Origin: Deltaproteobacteria bacterium UBA6106
Lineage (GTDB): Bacteria; Desulfobacterota; Syntrophorhabdia; Syntrophorhabdales; Syntrophorhabdaceae
Reading direction: 5' to 3'
Length of the DNA stretch: 64,000 bases
NCBI GenBank assembly: GCA_002428485.1
Contig: DIWM01000053.1
Span: forward strand, 1-64,000
How positions within the stretch are numbered: the stretch's first letter is position 1; every line of letters begins with the position of its first letter. The notes beneath the pieces were generated by a model. It did not search any database and had not been told where the DNA came from. It saw only the letters and a list, made by a program, of their open reading frames with translations. Position numbers and translations under genes: made by a program. Below are positions 17,780 to 25,886 of the stretch, piece by piece.

Positions 17780-17808
17780 TTGACAATGCAAAACCTTTTG
17801 ATTACTAT
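17780..17808 (+). promoter_or_regulatory. sigma70-type promoter of the gap operon
   Basis: TTGACA (17780-17785) and TACTAT (17803-17808) are separated by 17 bp. A leader of about 20 nt follows, carrying AAAGGGAGG before the gap start at 17836. Confidence 0.55.
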
Positions 17809-17835
17809 AAAACAAAAAAATAAAGGGAGGTTATC

Positions 17836-18834
17836 ATGGCCGTCAAGGTTGCCATAAACGGATTCGGAAGGATCGGAAGGCTTGTCCTCAGGGCCGGTTT
17901 GGGAAGCAAGGACGTGGAATTTGTCGCGGTGAACGATATTACAGATCCGAAAACGCTTGCCCACCTGTTAAAATATGATTCTGTGCATGGAATCATGGAC
18001 GCCGAGGTGAAGGCAAAAGAGAACGCGATAACGATAAACGGCAAAGAGGTGAAGGCTTATTCGATAAAAGAGCCCGAGATGCTGCCGTGGAAAGACCTGG
18101 GCGTAGATGTGGTCCTTGAAAGCACCGGCAAGTTCACCGACAGGGCCGGCGCCGAAAGACATCTCAAGGCAGGAGCAAAGAAGGTGGTCATATCGGCGCC
18201 TGCAAAGAATCCTGATGTAACATTCGTGCTTGGCGTCAATCAGGAGGTCTACGACAAGACGAAACATCACGTCATATCCATGGGTTCCTGTACGACGAAC
18301 TGCCTTGCGCCGATCACAAAGATACTGCAAAGGGAATACGGCATCGAGTATGGTTTTATGACCACTATTCACGCGTTTACGAACGACCAGGTAGTCCTTG
18401 ATGAACCTCATAAGGACCTCAGGCGGGCACGCGCCGCCGCGCTCTCAATGATACCGACAACGACAGGTGCGGCAAAGGCCATATCCGAGGTCATTCCTGA
18501 ATTGAAAGGCAAGCTCGACGGCATGGCGATAAGGGTGCCTGTTCCCAATGTGTCCGTCGTCGATTTCGTGGCGATACTGTCGGCGAAGGTCGCGAAAGAA
18601 GATATCAACGCCAAGTTCAAGACTTATGCGGCAGGGCCGATGAAGGGCATCCTCCTGTGTTCCGAGGAGCCGCTTGTTTCCAAGGATTTTAACGGCAACC
18701 CCCATTCCTCTATTGTTGACCTGGAGTATACCAATGTGATCGGCGGCAATATGGTCAAGGTGCTGTCCTGGTATGACAACGAATGGGGTTTCTCGAACAG
18801 GATGCTGGAGCTTCTCTCCTTTATCATGAAGTAG
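17836..18834 (+). CDS. gap: glyceraldehyde-3-phosphate dehydrogenase, type I
   Basis: A 332-residue glycolytic and gluconeogenic enzyme. The nucleotide motif NGFGRIGR is at residues 8-15, the catalytic cysteine is C152 in SMGSCTTNCLAP, and SWYDNEWGFSNR is near the end. The acidic VNDITD at residues 32-37 indicates NAD rather than NADP. Strong ribosome site AAAGGGAGG. Heads a gap-pgk-tpiA-secG-tRNA unit. Confidence 0.97.
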   Translation: MAVKVAINGFGRIGRLVLRAGLGSKDVEFVAVNDITDPKTLAHLLKYDSVHGIMDAEVKAKENAITINGKEVKAYSIKEPEMLPWKDLGVDVVLESTGKFTDRAGAERHLKAGAKKVVISAPAKNPDVTFVLGVNQEVYDKTKHHVISMGSCTTNCLAPITKILQREYGIEYGFMTTIHAFTNDQVVLDEPHKDLRRARAAALSMIPTTTGAAKAISEVIPELKGKLDGMAIRVPVPNVSVVDFVAILSAKVAKEDINAKFKTYAAGPMKGILLCSEEPLVSKDFNGNPHSSIVDLEYTNVIGGNMVKVLSWYDNEWGFSNRMLELLSFIMK

Positions 18835-18864
18835 GCACAAGGAATAGAGAAAGGCAGGGCAATT

Positions 18865-20055
18865 ATGAAGTCTATAGACCAGGTTGATATCAGCGGAAAG
18901 CGGGTGATGATCCGCGTCGATTTCAATGTACCCATTGACGCAAGCGGGAACGTTGCCGATGATACGCGGATAAAGGCCCATTTCCCGACGATAGGTTACT
19001 GTCTTGACAGGAACGCAAGGGTGATCCTCATGTCCCATATGGGGAGGCCCAAGGGCGCCAGGGTCGACAAGCTTTCTCTGAAGCCCGTTGCGGAAAGGCT
19101 TTCGAAGCTCATGCAGAAACAGATACTCTTCGTTGATGACTGCATCGGTGAAAAGGCCGAGGCCGCCGTCGCCGCCATGAAAGGGGGCGATATCGTGCTT
19201 CTTGAGAACCTCAGGTTCCATATCGGCGATGAAAAGAACGAAAGCGAATTTGCCCGTGCTCTCGCCGGGCTCTGCGATGTCTACATCGATGATGCCTTCG
19301 CGGTTTCTCACAGGAAGGCCGCTTCGAATACGGCGATCACGGAATTTGCGAAGGTTTGCGCCGCGGGCTTTCTTTTAAAGAATGAGATAGACTACTTTCA
19401 AAAGGCCATGGGCAACCCGGCAAGGCCGCTTGTGGCTATTATCGGGGGGGCAAAAGTTTCGGACAAGATAGGCGTGCTGGAGAACCTCATTGAAAAGGTG
19501 GACCGCCTTATCGTCGGCGGCGGGATGGCGTTTACATTCCTCAATGCCCTTGGATATGAGGTCGGGAATTCTCTGTGCGAAAAAGAGATGCTCGATAAGG
19601 CAAAGAGCATCATGGAAAAGGCAAAGTCAAAAGACGTGAAGCTCTGCCTGCCCGTTGATTGCGTTGTGGCGGAGAAGGCATCAGCCGACGCGGAGGCGAA
19701 GGTCTGCGGCGTTGAGGAGATCCCGAAAAACAGCATGGGTCTTGATATCGGGCCGGCGACCATAGCGCTCTTTTCAGAGTCTTTAAAGGATGCAAAGACG
19801 ATCGTATGGAACGGCCCCATGGGCATGTTCGAGATCGACAAGTTCAGCAAAGGCACATATGAAGTGGCGTCATCGGTAGCAGGATCGGGCGCGCTCTCGA
19901 TCATCGGGGGCGGGGACACCGATTCGGCGGTGCACCGCGCGGGGGTGAGTTCAAAGATATCCTACATCTCAACAGGAGGCGGCGCGTTCCTCGAGCTTCT
20001 GGAGGGGAAGACGATGCCGGCGGTTGAGGCGCTGGACAAGTGTGGAGATAAATGA
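18865..20055 (+). CDS. pgk: phosphoglycerate kinase
   Basis: A 396-residue enzyme of normal length that interconverts 1,3-bisphosphoglycerate and 3-phosphoglycerate. Signatures: KRVMIRVDFNVPID at the start, SHMGRPKG, LLENLRFH, GGAKVSDKIGVL, and the nucleotide loop SIIGGGDTDSAV with a threonine-aspartate pair. It is followed by tpiA with a 4-bp overlap. Confidence 0.97.
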   Translation: MKSIDQVDISGKRVMIRVDFNVPIDASGNVADDTRIKAHFPTIGYCLDRNARVILMSHMGRPKGARVDKLSLKPVAERLSKLMQKQILFVDDCIGEKAEAAVAAMKGGDIVLLENLRFHIGDEKNESEFARALAGLCDVYIDDAFAVSHRKAASNTAITEFAKVCAAGFLLKNEIDYFQKAMGNPARPLVAIIGGAKVSDKIGVLENLIEKVDRLIVGGGMAFTFLNALGYEVGNSLCEKEMLDKAKSIMEKAKSKDVKLCLPVDCVVAEKASADAEAKVCGVEEIPKNSMGLDIGPATIALFSESLKDAKTIVWNGPMGMFEIDKFSKGTYEVASSVAGSGALSIIGGGDTDSAVHRAGVSSKISYISTGGGAFLELLEGKTMPAVEALDKCGDK

Positions 20056-20813
20056 TGAGAACATGGATGGTTGCAGGAAACTGGAAGATGAACAATACGA
20101 TCCGCGAGGCGATAGACCTTGCGAAGGGTGTGAAAGACGGCGCTGCGGGGATCAAGGGCGGCGAGGTAGTACTGGCCCCGCCATTCACTGCATTACAGAG
20201 CGTCCATGAAACGATAAAAGGTTCTCAGGTCCTTCTCGCTGCGCAGAATATCTATTTTGAGGACAAAGGCGCTTATACCGGAGAGGTGTCGCCTGCCATG
20301 CTGAAGGATGCGGGCTGTACCTACGTTATCGTCGGACACTCGGAAAGAAGAAAATATTTCCACGAAACCGACGAAGGCGTTAACGCGAAGGCGAAGAAAT
20401 GCCTCCAGGCAGGGTTGAAGCCGATCATATGCGTGGGCGAAACAGAGATAGAAAGAGAAAAGGGGGTCACGGAATTCGTCATCGGCATTCAGGTTAAAAA
20501 GGCCCTCAATGGCATTGATAAGCTCGACAACGTTGTGATCGCCTATGAGCCCGTGTGGGCTATCGGGACCGGCAAAAACGCAACGCCGATAGAAGCGGAG
20601 GAGGTCCACAGGTTTATCAGGAACGTCGTGGGCGACATGTACGGCGATATATGTAAAAAAATAATGATCCTCTACGGAGGAAGCGTAACATCTGAAAATA
20701 TTGGGGAACTGATCAGCATGGAAGACGTTGACGGAGCCCTCGTCGGCGGAGCATCCTTGAAAATCGACAGTTTTCTTGGTATAATAAGGAACATTACGGA
20801 GAAACAAAAATGA
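20052..20813 (+). CDS. tpiA: triosephosphate isomerase
   Basis: A 253-residue isomerase. Catalytic residues are recognisable: the lysine in AGNWKMN, the histidine in IVGHSERRKYF and the glutamate in AYEPVWAIGTGK; phosphate loop GGSV and GALVGGASL near the C-terminus. Two successive ATGs (20052, 20055) are possible starts, the first overlapping the pgk stop. The stop overlaps secG by 4 bp. Confidence 0.97.
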   Translation: MMRTWMVAGNWKMNNTIREAIDLAKGVKDGAAGIKGGEVVLAPPFTALQSVHETIKGSQVLLAAQNIYFEDKGAYTGEVSPAMLKDAGCTYVIVGHSERRKYFHETDEGVNAKAKKCLQAGLKPIICVGETEIEREKGVTEFVIGIQVKKALNGIDKLDNVVIAYEPVWAIGTGKNATPIEAEEVHRFIRNVVGDMYGDICKKIMILYGGSVTSENIGELISMEDVDGALVGGASLKIDSFLGIIRNITEKQK

Positions 20814-21106
20814 TGACAGTTCTTGCAATAATTCATGTGATAGTTGCTGTTGCCCTTATCTTTGTCGTTCTTCTTCAGACAGGGAGAGGATCGGAGATCG
20901 GGGCCGCCTTCGGAGGCGGCTCAAGCCAGACGTTGTTCGGAAGTTCGGGTTCATCGGGTTTCATGACAAAGCTCACTACTGCAGCGGTTATCATCTTTAT
21001 GGTAACAAGCCTTGGCCTGGCGTATATCTACAGCCACAGGGAAGCTGCATTGAAGATCGCTCCTGCGCAGACGGAAGAGAATATACCGGTCCAGGAGAAA
21101 AAATGA
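20810..21106 (+). CDS. secG: preprotein translocase subunit SecG
   Basis: A 98-residue membrane protein of the SecYEG channel: a first span (residues 3-22), the conserved QTGRGSEIGAAFGGGSSQTLFGSSG loop, and a second span (residues 55-75). The tail is short. Its stop codon lies 2 bp before the mature 5' end of tRNA-Leu, so the two are very likely on one transcript. Confidence 0.95.
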   Translation: MMTVLAIIHVIVAVALIFVVLLQTGRGSEIGAAFGGGSSQTLFGSSGSSGFMTKLTTAAVIIFMVTSLGLAYIYSHREAALKIAPAQTEENIPVQEKK

Positions 21107-21108
21107 GT

Positions 21109-21193
21109 GCCGAAGTGGTGGAATTGGCAGACACACCATCTTGAGGGGGTGGCGGGGAGACCTGTGCGGGTTCAAATCCCGCCTTCGGCACCA
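21109..21193 (+). tRNA. tRNA-Leu (anticodon GAG)
   Basis: Acceptor stem GCCGAAG (21109-21115) pairs with CTTCGGC (21183-21189), followed by discriminator A and an encoded CCA (21191-21193). The D-arm is GTGGAATTGGCAGAC. The anticodon stem CCATC/GGTGG (one T-G pair) holds loop TTGAGGG with anticodon GAG. There is a long variable arm as in class II tRNAs, and the T-arm carries GGTTCAAATCC. It begins 3 nt after the secG stop and has no promoter of its own that I can see. Confidence 0.97.
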
Positions 21194-21240
21194 TAAAAAC
21201 ACCCCGAACGATTTGATCAGTTCTTTGCTTCTGATATGGG

Positions 21241-21273
21241 ACCGGACGAACGCTTTTGTTCTTCTGTCCCGGT
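21241..21273. terminator. imperfect hairpin between converging genes
   Basis: ACCGGAC and GAAC on the left can pair with GTTC and GTCCCGGT on the right, with a small bulge. It lies between tRNA-Leu and the converging hotdog gene. There is no long T tract, so termination is only a suggestion. Confidence 0.35.
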
Positions 21274-21282
21274 TTGAGATGC

Positions 21283-21795
21283 TTAAAGCCTCTGCTCTTT
21301 CTTACGTTCTTTTGTTCCGAGAGACCGGAAGAATTCTTTGATCACCGCGGGACTGTCCCGGAAATCGAAATTTTTCAGAAAATCCTGAATAGGCGCGTTC
21401 TTGATTGCGCTGAAAATGCCCTTCATTTCTATGCAATGGCTGCCGCTTTTGTTTTGTACCCAGGCAGTTACAAAGATCTCCCTCCCCTCGGTCTTGTCTA
21501 CCCTGGCCTCCGCCCGGTATGGCACATTACATTGAAGAGGTTCATAGAATTCCACAGAGACCTTTTTTGTCATGGACATCTTTTTTAATTGCATGATGAT
21601 CGCGTACCATATAATTTCGTCCATGATCCCGAAGACAAGGTTGCGGTCAACGTTGCCGCTGTGATCATTAAAAAGGGGATCGATAAGGATATTCGAATAG
21701 ACCGAGCCGGCCTTGTACTTTACCTTGATCTTCAATCCGTCTTTTCGATCCTGGCTGGTGTAAAACGAGGCCTTGTTCCATGGCAGGATGCTCAT
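21283..21795 (-). CDS. hotdog-fold thioesterase-like protein
   Basis: A 170-residue protein with the length and strand/helix pattern of PaaI-type hotdog proteins. The central helix is LVFGIMDEIIWYAI, equivalent to the LxDE helix, and the last strand holds SGSHCIEMKGIFS. The usual HGG box is absent, so catalysis is uncertain. The start at 21795 is chosen because GGAGG lies 5 bp upstream inside the longer reading frame. It is divergent from the first TetR gene and probably controlled by it, placing it at the edge of the catabolic island. Confidence 0.6.
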   Translation of the reverse strand: MSILPWNKASFYTSQDRKDGLKIKVKYKAGSVYSNILIDPLFNDHSGNVDRNLVFGIMDEIIWYAIIMQLKKMSMTKKVSVEFYEPLQCNVPYRAEARVDKTEGREIFVTAWVQNKSGSHCIEMKGIFSAIKNAPIQDFLKNFDFRDSPAVIKEFFRSLGTKERKKEQRL

Positions 21796-21827
21796 GATTT
21801 CCTCCATAACTGAGATGGCAGAGTGTC

Positions 21828-21857
21828 ATTGTACATGTTTTTCGCGCAACCTGTCAA
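21828..21857 (-). promoter_or_regulatory. sigma70-type promoter of the hotdog gene
   Basis: On the minus strand, TTGACA (21852-21857) and TACAAT (21828-21833) are separated by 18 bp. This gives a leader of about 25 nt. Same hexamers and spacing as the promoter at 3512-3541. Confidence 0.6.
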
Positions 21858-21937
21858 CACTGATAAAAACAAAGAGGCTTTATGGTTACTTAAAGGATAT
21901 TTCTATGGTATAAATCTATAGGCAAAAGGGGGAGGGG

Positions 21938-22564
21938 ATGAGAGTTAAGGACAATCCGAACAGTAAAAGCACGGAAGACCGTATTGTGGAGAATGCGAGA
22001 AAGCTGTTCCTCAAAAAAGGTTATCACGGAACGACCATTGACGACATTACGCGGTCTGCCAAGCTGACCAAGGGATCGTTTTACTGGTATTTCAAAAGCA
22101 AAGAGGACATACTGAAAAGGATCTTTCTCGAGTTTGAACAGCTTTTCCTGGACAATCTTATCCGGTCCCTCAATGCGGTAGAAGGGGGCACCCTTGACAA
22201 GATCGCTAAGTTTATTCGTTTTATACCGGCCTTTGCCTACTACAATCCCGAACTCTGCGTTGCTTTTACCACGCTTTCCGGAGAACTTGTGGGTACACGC
22301 CACAAGATAGAGGCGGAGATACGGAGGATCTACAAGAAATATCAGGATTTTCTTTCAGGCCAAATTTTGCGGGGGATTAACGAAGGGGTGATCAAGAAAG
22401 ATCTCAACCCAGACCTTACCGCTTCCGTTATCATCGCCTTTCATACCGGAATACTTTTTCAATGGTTCATGAACAAGGGCCGGATAGATGAGAAGGCCTA
22501 TGTCGATACATTTAATAAAGTGCTGCTGAAGGGTTTTCTGTCTGAAGGAACGAAGCTCCCTTAA
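21938..22564 (+). CDS. TetR family regulator, copy 1 of a tandem pair
   Basis: A 208-residue transcription regulator. The N-terminal TetR helix-turn-helix is at residues about 15-60 (TTIDDITRSAKLTKGSFYWYFKSKEDIL). The ligand-binding domain is close to that of AcrR/FadR-type regulators that sense acyl-CoA-like ligands, which is inference. A strong ribosome site (GGGGGAGGGG) precedes the start. It is about 89 percent identical over some 187 residues to the next gene by my count (21 differences). Probably represses the divergent hotdog gene and itself. Confidence 0.9.
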   Translation: MRVKDNPNSKSTEDRIVENARKLFLKKGYHGTTIDDITRSAKLTKGSFYWYFKSKEDILKRIFLEFEQLFLDNLIRSLNAVEGGTLDKIAKFIRFIPAFAYYNPELCVAFTTLSGELVGTRHKIEAEIRRIYKKYQDFLSGQILRGINEGVIKKDLNPDLTASVIIAFHTGILFQWFMNKGRIDEKAYVDTFNKVLLKGFLSEGTKLP

Positions 22565-22616
22565 AATGAGCATCCGGCGTAAAAATAATCACAAAATCAA
22601 ATAAAATATATTTTAC

Positions 22617-22670
22617 TTGACAGGCAGAAGAAACTATACTAAATAGTAAGTATATACCAAACGGTTAGTA
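22617..22670 (+). promoter_or_regulatory. promoter and TetR-type operator before the second tetR
   Basis: TTGACA (22617-22622) and TAAATA (22640-22645) are separated by 17 bp. Just downstream, TACCAAACGGTTAGTA (22655-22670) is an imperfect palindrome (12 of 16 positions symmetric), and TACTA/TAGTA arms occur at 22638-22649. A repressor at these sites would block the promoter. TetR autoregulation is inference. Confidence 0.45.
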
Positions 22671-22676
22671 TTTATT

Positions 22677-23369
22677 ATGAGAAATAATAATACGGTTAAA
22701 AAGAAAACAACCTCCGGTGATGACTACGAATATACGGAAGACCGCATCACAGGACACGCGAGAAAGTTGTTCCTCAAAAAAGGTTATCACGGAACGACCA
22801 TTGACGACATTACGCGGTCTGCCAAGCTGACCAAAGGATCGTTTTACTGGTATTTCAGAAGTAAAGAAGACATGCTGAAAAGGATCCTTCTCGAGTTTGA
22901 ACAGCTTTTCCTGGACAAACTTATCCGGACCCTCAATGCGGTAGAAGGGGGCACTCTTGACAAGATCGCCAAATTTATCCGCTTTGCCGCTGCCTTTGCC
23001 TATTATAACCCTGAACTCTGCGTTGCATTCACAACGCTCTCCGGTGAGCTTGTCGGGACACGCCATAAGATAGAGACGGAGATACGGAGGATTTATAAAA
23101 AATACCAGGATTTCCTTGCAGGGCTGATGGCACAGGGGATCAAAGAGGGGGTCATCAAAAAAGACCTCAACCCCGACCTTGCAGCTTCCGTTATCATTGC
23201 CTTTCACAACGGAATACTTTTTCAATGGTTTATGAACAAGGGCCAGATAGACGAGAGGGCTTACGTCGATACCTTCAACAAGGTTCTGTTGAAGGGTGTC
23301 ATGCTCGAATCGGTTAGCTCTGGAGGGAGTTTCCCATCAACGATAATCACAAAAACTAAAGGGAGGTAA
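22677..23369 (+). CDS. TetR family regulator, copy 2 of a tandem pair
   Basis: A 230-residue paralogue of the preceding regulator, with a longer N-terminal arm and a longer Ser/Thr/Lys-rich tail. The DNA-recognition region is identical to copy 1 at protein level from KLFLKKGYHG to SFYWYF, and a 67-nt block (22768-22834) is identical to 22005-22071 at every base. No Shine-Dalgarno sequence is visible before the ATG. It ends 5 bp before the epimerase start, so it probably heads the catabolic operon and regulates it. Confidence 0.88.
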   Translation: MRNNNTVKKKTTSGDDYEYTEDRITGHARKLFLKKGYHGTTIDDITRSAKLTKGSFYWYFRSKEDMLKRILLEFEQLFLDKLIRTLNAVEGGTLDKIAKFIRFAAAFAYYNPELCVAFTTLSGELVGTRHKIETEIRRIYKKYQDFLAGLMAQGIKEGVIKKDLNPDLAASVIIAFHNGILFQWFMNKGQIDERAYVDTFNKVLLKGVMLESVSSGGSFPSTIITKTKGR

Positions 23370-23374
23370 AAACC

Positions 23375-24355
23375 GTGTCAACATTGATTACAGGCGGCAT
23401 GGGGGCATTAGGGTCTGCGGTAGCACGTAACCTTTCAGAAAAAGGTGAGACCCCTATCCTGTACGATCTGATCGAAGACTACACCTTGATCAGCGATATC
23501 AAGAAAAAGGTGAAGTTTGTTGAGGCGAATATCCTCGATCTCACAAAGCTTATCGCCACAGTGAAGGAGTATGGGGTTGATACGATCATTCATACAGTGG
23601 CAGTATTGTCCAAGGCAGACCCCAGGATATCCATTGAGATCAATACACGATCCACGGAGAACGTGCTGTGGGCAGCGAAGGAATGCAAGGTGAATAAAGT
23701 TGTTTATACAAGCTCCAAAGGTGTTTTTGGTGAGATCGCCGGCAAGCACCTTGCCCCCGACTATGAGCCGATAAACGAAGACTACACAAAGGACAGGCCT
23801 ATGGGGGTATACGGGGTCACAAAGTTTTACGGAGAAGGCCTTGGCTATCAATTCAGAAAGCTCTACGGCATCAATTTCATATCGCTTCGCTTCAGTACGA
23901 TCTACGGGCCGGGGAGGCTTCTGAAGAATCCCAATTCGCCGATGGTCCTGCCCTGCCGGATCATAGAGAACGCGATGCTGGGAAAACCTTTTAACTGGCC
24001 AAAAGGTGGTGACCAGCAAGACGACTATATCTATTACGACGATGTTGCCGAAGGCACCGTGCTTGCAGCCACAGTGAAAAATACCCCTTCCGATGTCTAT
24101 CTCATAGGCACAGGGGTTGGCTCTACACTCAAAGATTTCGCCGCCGCCGCAAAGAAGCAATTTCCTGCGTTTCAGGCGGAGATCGGACCGGGGCTGGATC
24201 ATGTAGGATCGGGGTTTATCTTCTACAGCGTATACGACATATCGAAGGCAAAGAAAGAGCTTAAGTATACACCGCAGTGTGATGTGGAGACAGGCGTGGC
24301 AAGGTATATAGAGGCCATGAAGAGGTTGAATATTCCGCCGACATTTGTACCATAA
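23375..24355 (+). CDS. NAD-dependent epimerase/dehydratase (extended SDR)
   Basis: A 326-residue extended SDR. Rossmann motif TGGMGALGSAVA lies at residues 5-16, the catalytic YxxxK is in YGVTKFYGE near residue 149, and SLRFSTIYGPGR is typical of nucleotide-sugar epimerases and of 3-beta-HSD-like dehydrogenases. The GTG start has GGGAGG upstream. In a CoA-degradation island the substrate is more likely a hydroxy- or carbonyl compound than a nucleotide sugar, but nothing here proves it. Confidence 0.82.
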   Translation: MSTLITGGMGALGSAVARNLSEKGETPILYDLIEDYTLISDIKKKVKFVEANILDLTKLIATVKEYGVDTIIHTVAVLSKADPRISIEINTRSTENVLWAAKECKVNKVVYTSSKGVFGEIAGKHLAPDYEPINEDYTKDRPMGVYGVTKFYGEGLGYQFRKLYGINFISLRFSTIYGPGRLLKNPNSPMVLPCRIIENAMLGKPFNWPKGGDQQDDYIYYDDVAEGTVLAATVKNTPSDVYLIGTGVGSTLKDFAAAAKKQFPAFQAEIGPGLDHVGSGFIFYSVYDISKAKKELKYTPQCDVETGVARYIEAMKRLNIPPTFVP

Positions 24356-24408
24356 TGGCGGGTGACGGATAATAAAGGTTTTTAATTACAATAAAGAAGG
24401 AGGATGTT

Positions 24409-25872
24409 ATGGCAATAAAAGACCTGAGGCAGTGGATAGAGCAATTGGAGAAAGAAGGCGAGGTATGCAGGGTCAAAGAGAAAGTTGATTGGAACCTCGA
24501 GCTCGGCGGTGTAACCCAGGAAGTCTTTGACAGAGAGGGCCCGGCCGTACTTTTCGAGAATATCAAGGATTACGAGAATGCCCTTTGCAAGCGCTTTTTC
24601 ACGGGCGGCGTCTCCATGTATTCGAGGATCGCGCTTATGCTCGGTGTGCCGAAAGACACGCCCCCAAAGGAACTCGTTGACATCTGGCGGAAAAGGTCCA
24701 AGAACCTGATCAAGCCGAAGGTTGTCGCAGCCGGTCCCTGCAAAGAGAACATGATCAAAGGGGATGAGATCGACCTCTTGAAACAGTTCCCCGTTCCCTT
24801 CTGGCACAATCATGATGGGGGGCGGTACATCGGGACATTCGACGGCGTTGTCACAAAGGAGCGTGACGGCGACTGGATCAACGTAGGCAACTACAGGCGC
24901 ATGGTCCATAACAAGAACCAGATAGGCATCGCATTTCCCCTTGGACAGCACATCTGGGAACACTGGAGAAGCTTCAGAAAAAAAGGCGAGAATGTGCCTA
25001 TCGCGATAGCCAACGGGTGGAACCCTGTTCTGCCTTCAGTCTCCTGCGCCCACGTACCGCGGGGAGTATGCGAGTACGACGTCATGGGCGGGCTCATGGG
25101 CGAACCGGTAGAACTGGTAAAATGTGAGACATCGGATCTACTTGTTCCGGCATCGGCTGAGATCGTTTTCGAAGGCGAGCTGAACACCAATATGGATACC
25201 TTCACCATGGAAGGGCCCTTCGGTGAATACACCGGCTACTACTGCACCGTCCCCTCAAAGAGGCCGGTTATCACCATCAAATGCATAACCTTCAGGAATG
25301 ATCCCATACTGCGTGGAACGCTGGAAGGTGTGCCCATCAACGAAGACCACAGGATCTGCTCTATACATCATTCGGCATCGATCTTTGACCTGCTGCAGGA
25401 GAGAATGACCGGCGTCAAGGCGGTGAACGTTGATCCCAGCACAGGATGGGCCAATGTTTTTGTACAGATCGACAACAGCTACTATGGCCAGGTGCAGCAG
25501 GTGGCGGCTAACGTGTGGAGCTCCGGCATATCCACGATGGTGGGAAAGAACGTCTTTGTCTTCGACGAAGACATCGACCTCTGGGATCTTAAAAAGATCA
25601 TGTGGGCCATGGCCTACCGGATAACCACCGACCGCGGCATCGCAAAGTTCCCCGGATGGGTTTCTCCCCTGGATCCAAGCGTCCATCCGAAAGACGCTAT
25701 CCACGAAGCGATCAAGAAAGGCGACAGGCTCCTTTTCGATTGTACCAAGCCGATAGACTGGCCGAGAACGGAGAAATGGTTCGGAGAAAAGTTCCCCTAT
25801 CTCGCATACCCCGATGATGACACGATGACAAAGGTAAGAAATAACTGGAAGAAATACGGCTTCAAGAAATAA
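24409..25872 (+). CDS. UbiD family decarboxylase
   Basis: A 487-residue prenylated-FMN-dependent (de)carboxylase of the UbiD family. Conserved stretches include YIGTFDGVVTKERDGDWINVGNYR, LVPASAEIVFEGE, and the active-site EGPFGEYTGYY. Enzymes of this family decarboxylate aromatic or unsaturated acids, including aryl-CoA esters in phthalate-type degraders. A UbiX homologue, which makes the cofactor, lies at 36292-36858. Ribosome site AAGGAGG. The substrate is unknown; position beside a CoA ligase and beta-oxidation genes suggests a carboxylated CoA ester or a free aromatic acid. Confidence 0.9.
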   Translation: MAIKDLRQWIEQLEKEGEVCRVKEKVDWNLELGGVTQEVFDREGPAVLFENIKDYENALCKRFFTGGVSMYSRIALMLGVPKDTPPKELVDIWRKRSKNLIKPKVVAAGPCKENMIKGDEIDLLKQFPVPFWHNHDGGRYIGTFDGVVTKERDGDWINVGNYRRMVHNKNQIGIAFPLGQHIWEHWRSFRKKGENVPIAIANGWNPVLPSVSCAHVPRGVCEYDVMGGLMGEPVELVKCETSDLLVPASAEIVFEGELNTNMDTFTMEGPFGEYTGYYCTVPSKRPVITIKCITFRNDPILRGTLEGVPINEDHRICSIHHSASIFDLLQERMTGVKAVNVDPSTGWANVFVQIDNSYYGQVQQVAANVWSSGISTMVGKNVFVFDEDIDLWDLKKIMWAMAYRITTDRGIAKFPGWVSPLDPSVHPKDAIHEAIKKGDRLLFDCTKPIDWPRTEKWFGEKFPYLAYPDDDTMTKVRNNWKKYGFKK

Positions 25873-25886
25873 TTACGGAGGATATG

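Noticed and set aside
18445..19311. 288-codon minus-strand frame opposite gap and pgk
   Set aside because: Crosses two conserved genes on the other strand and has no recognisable content.
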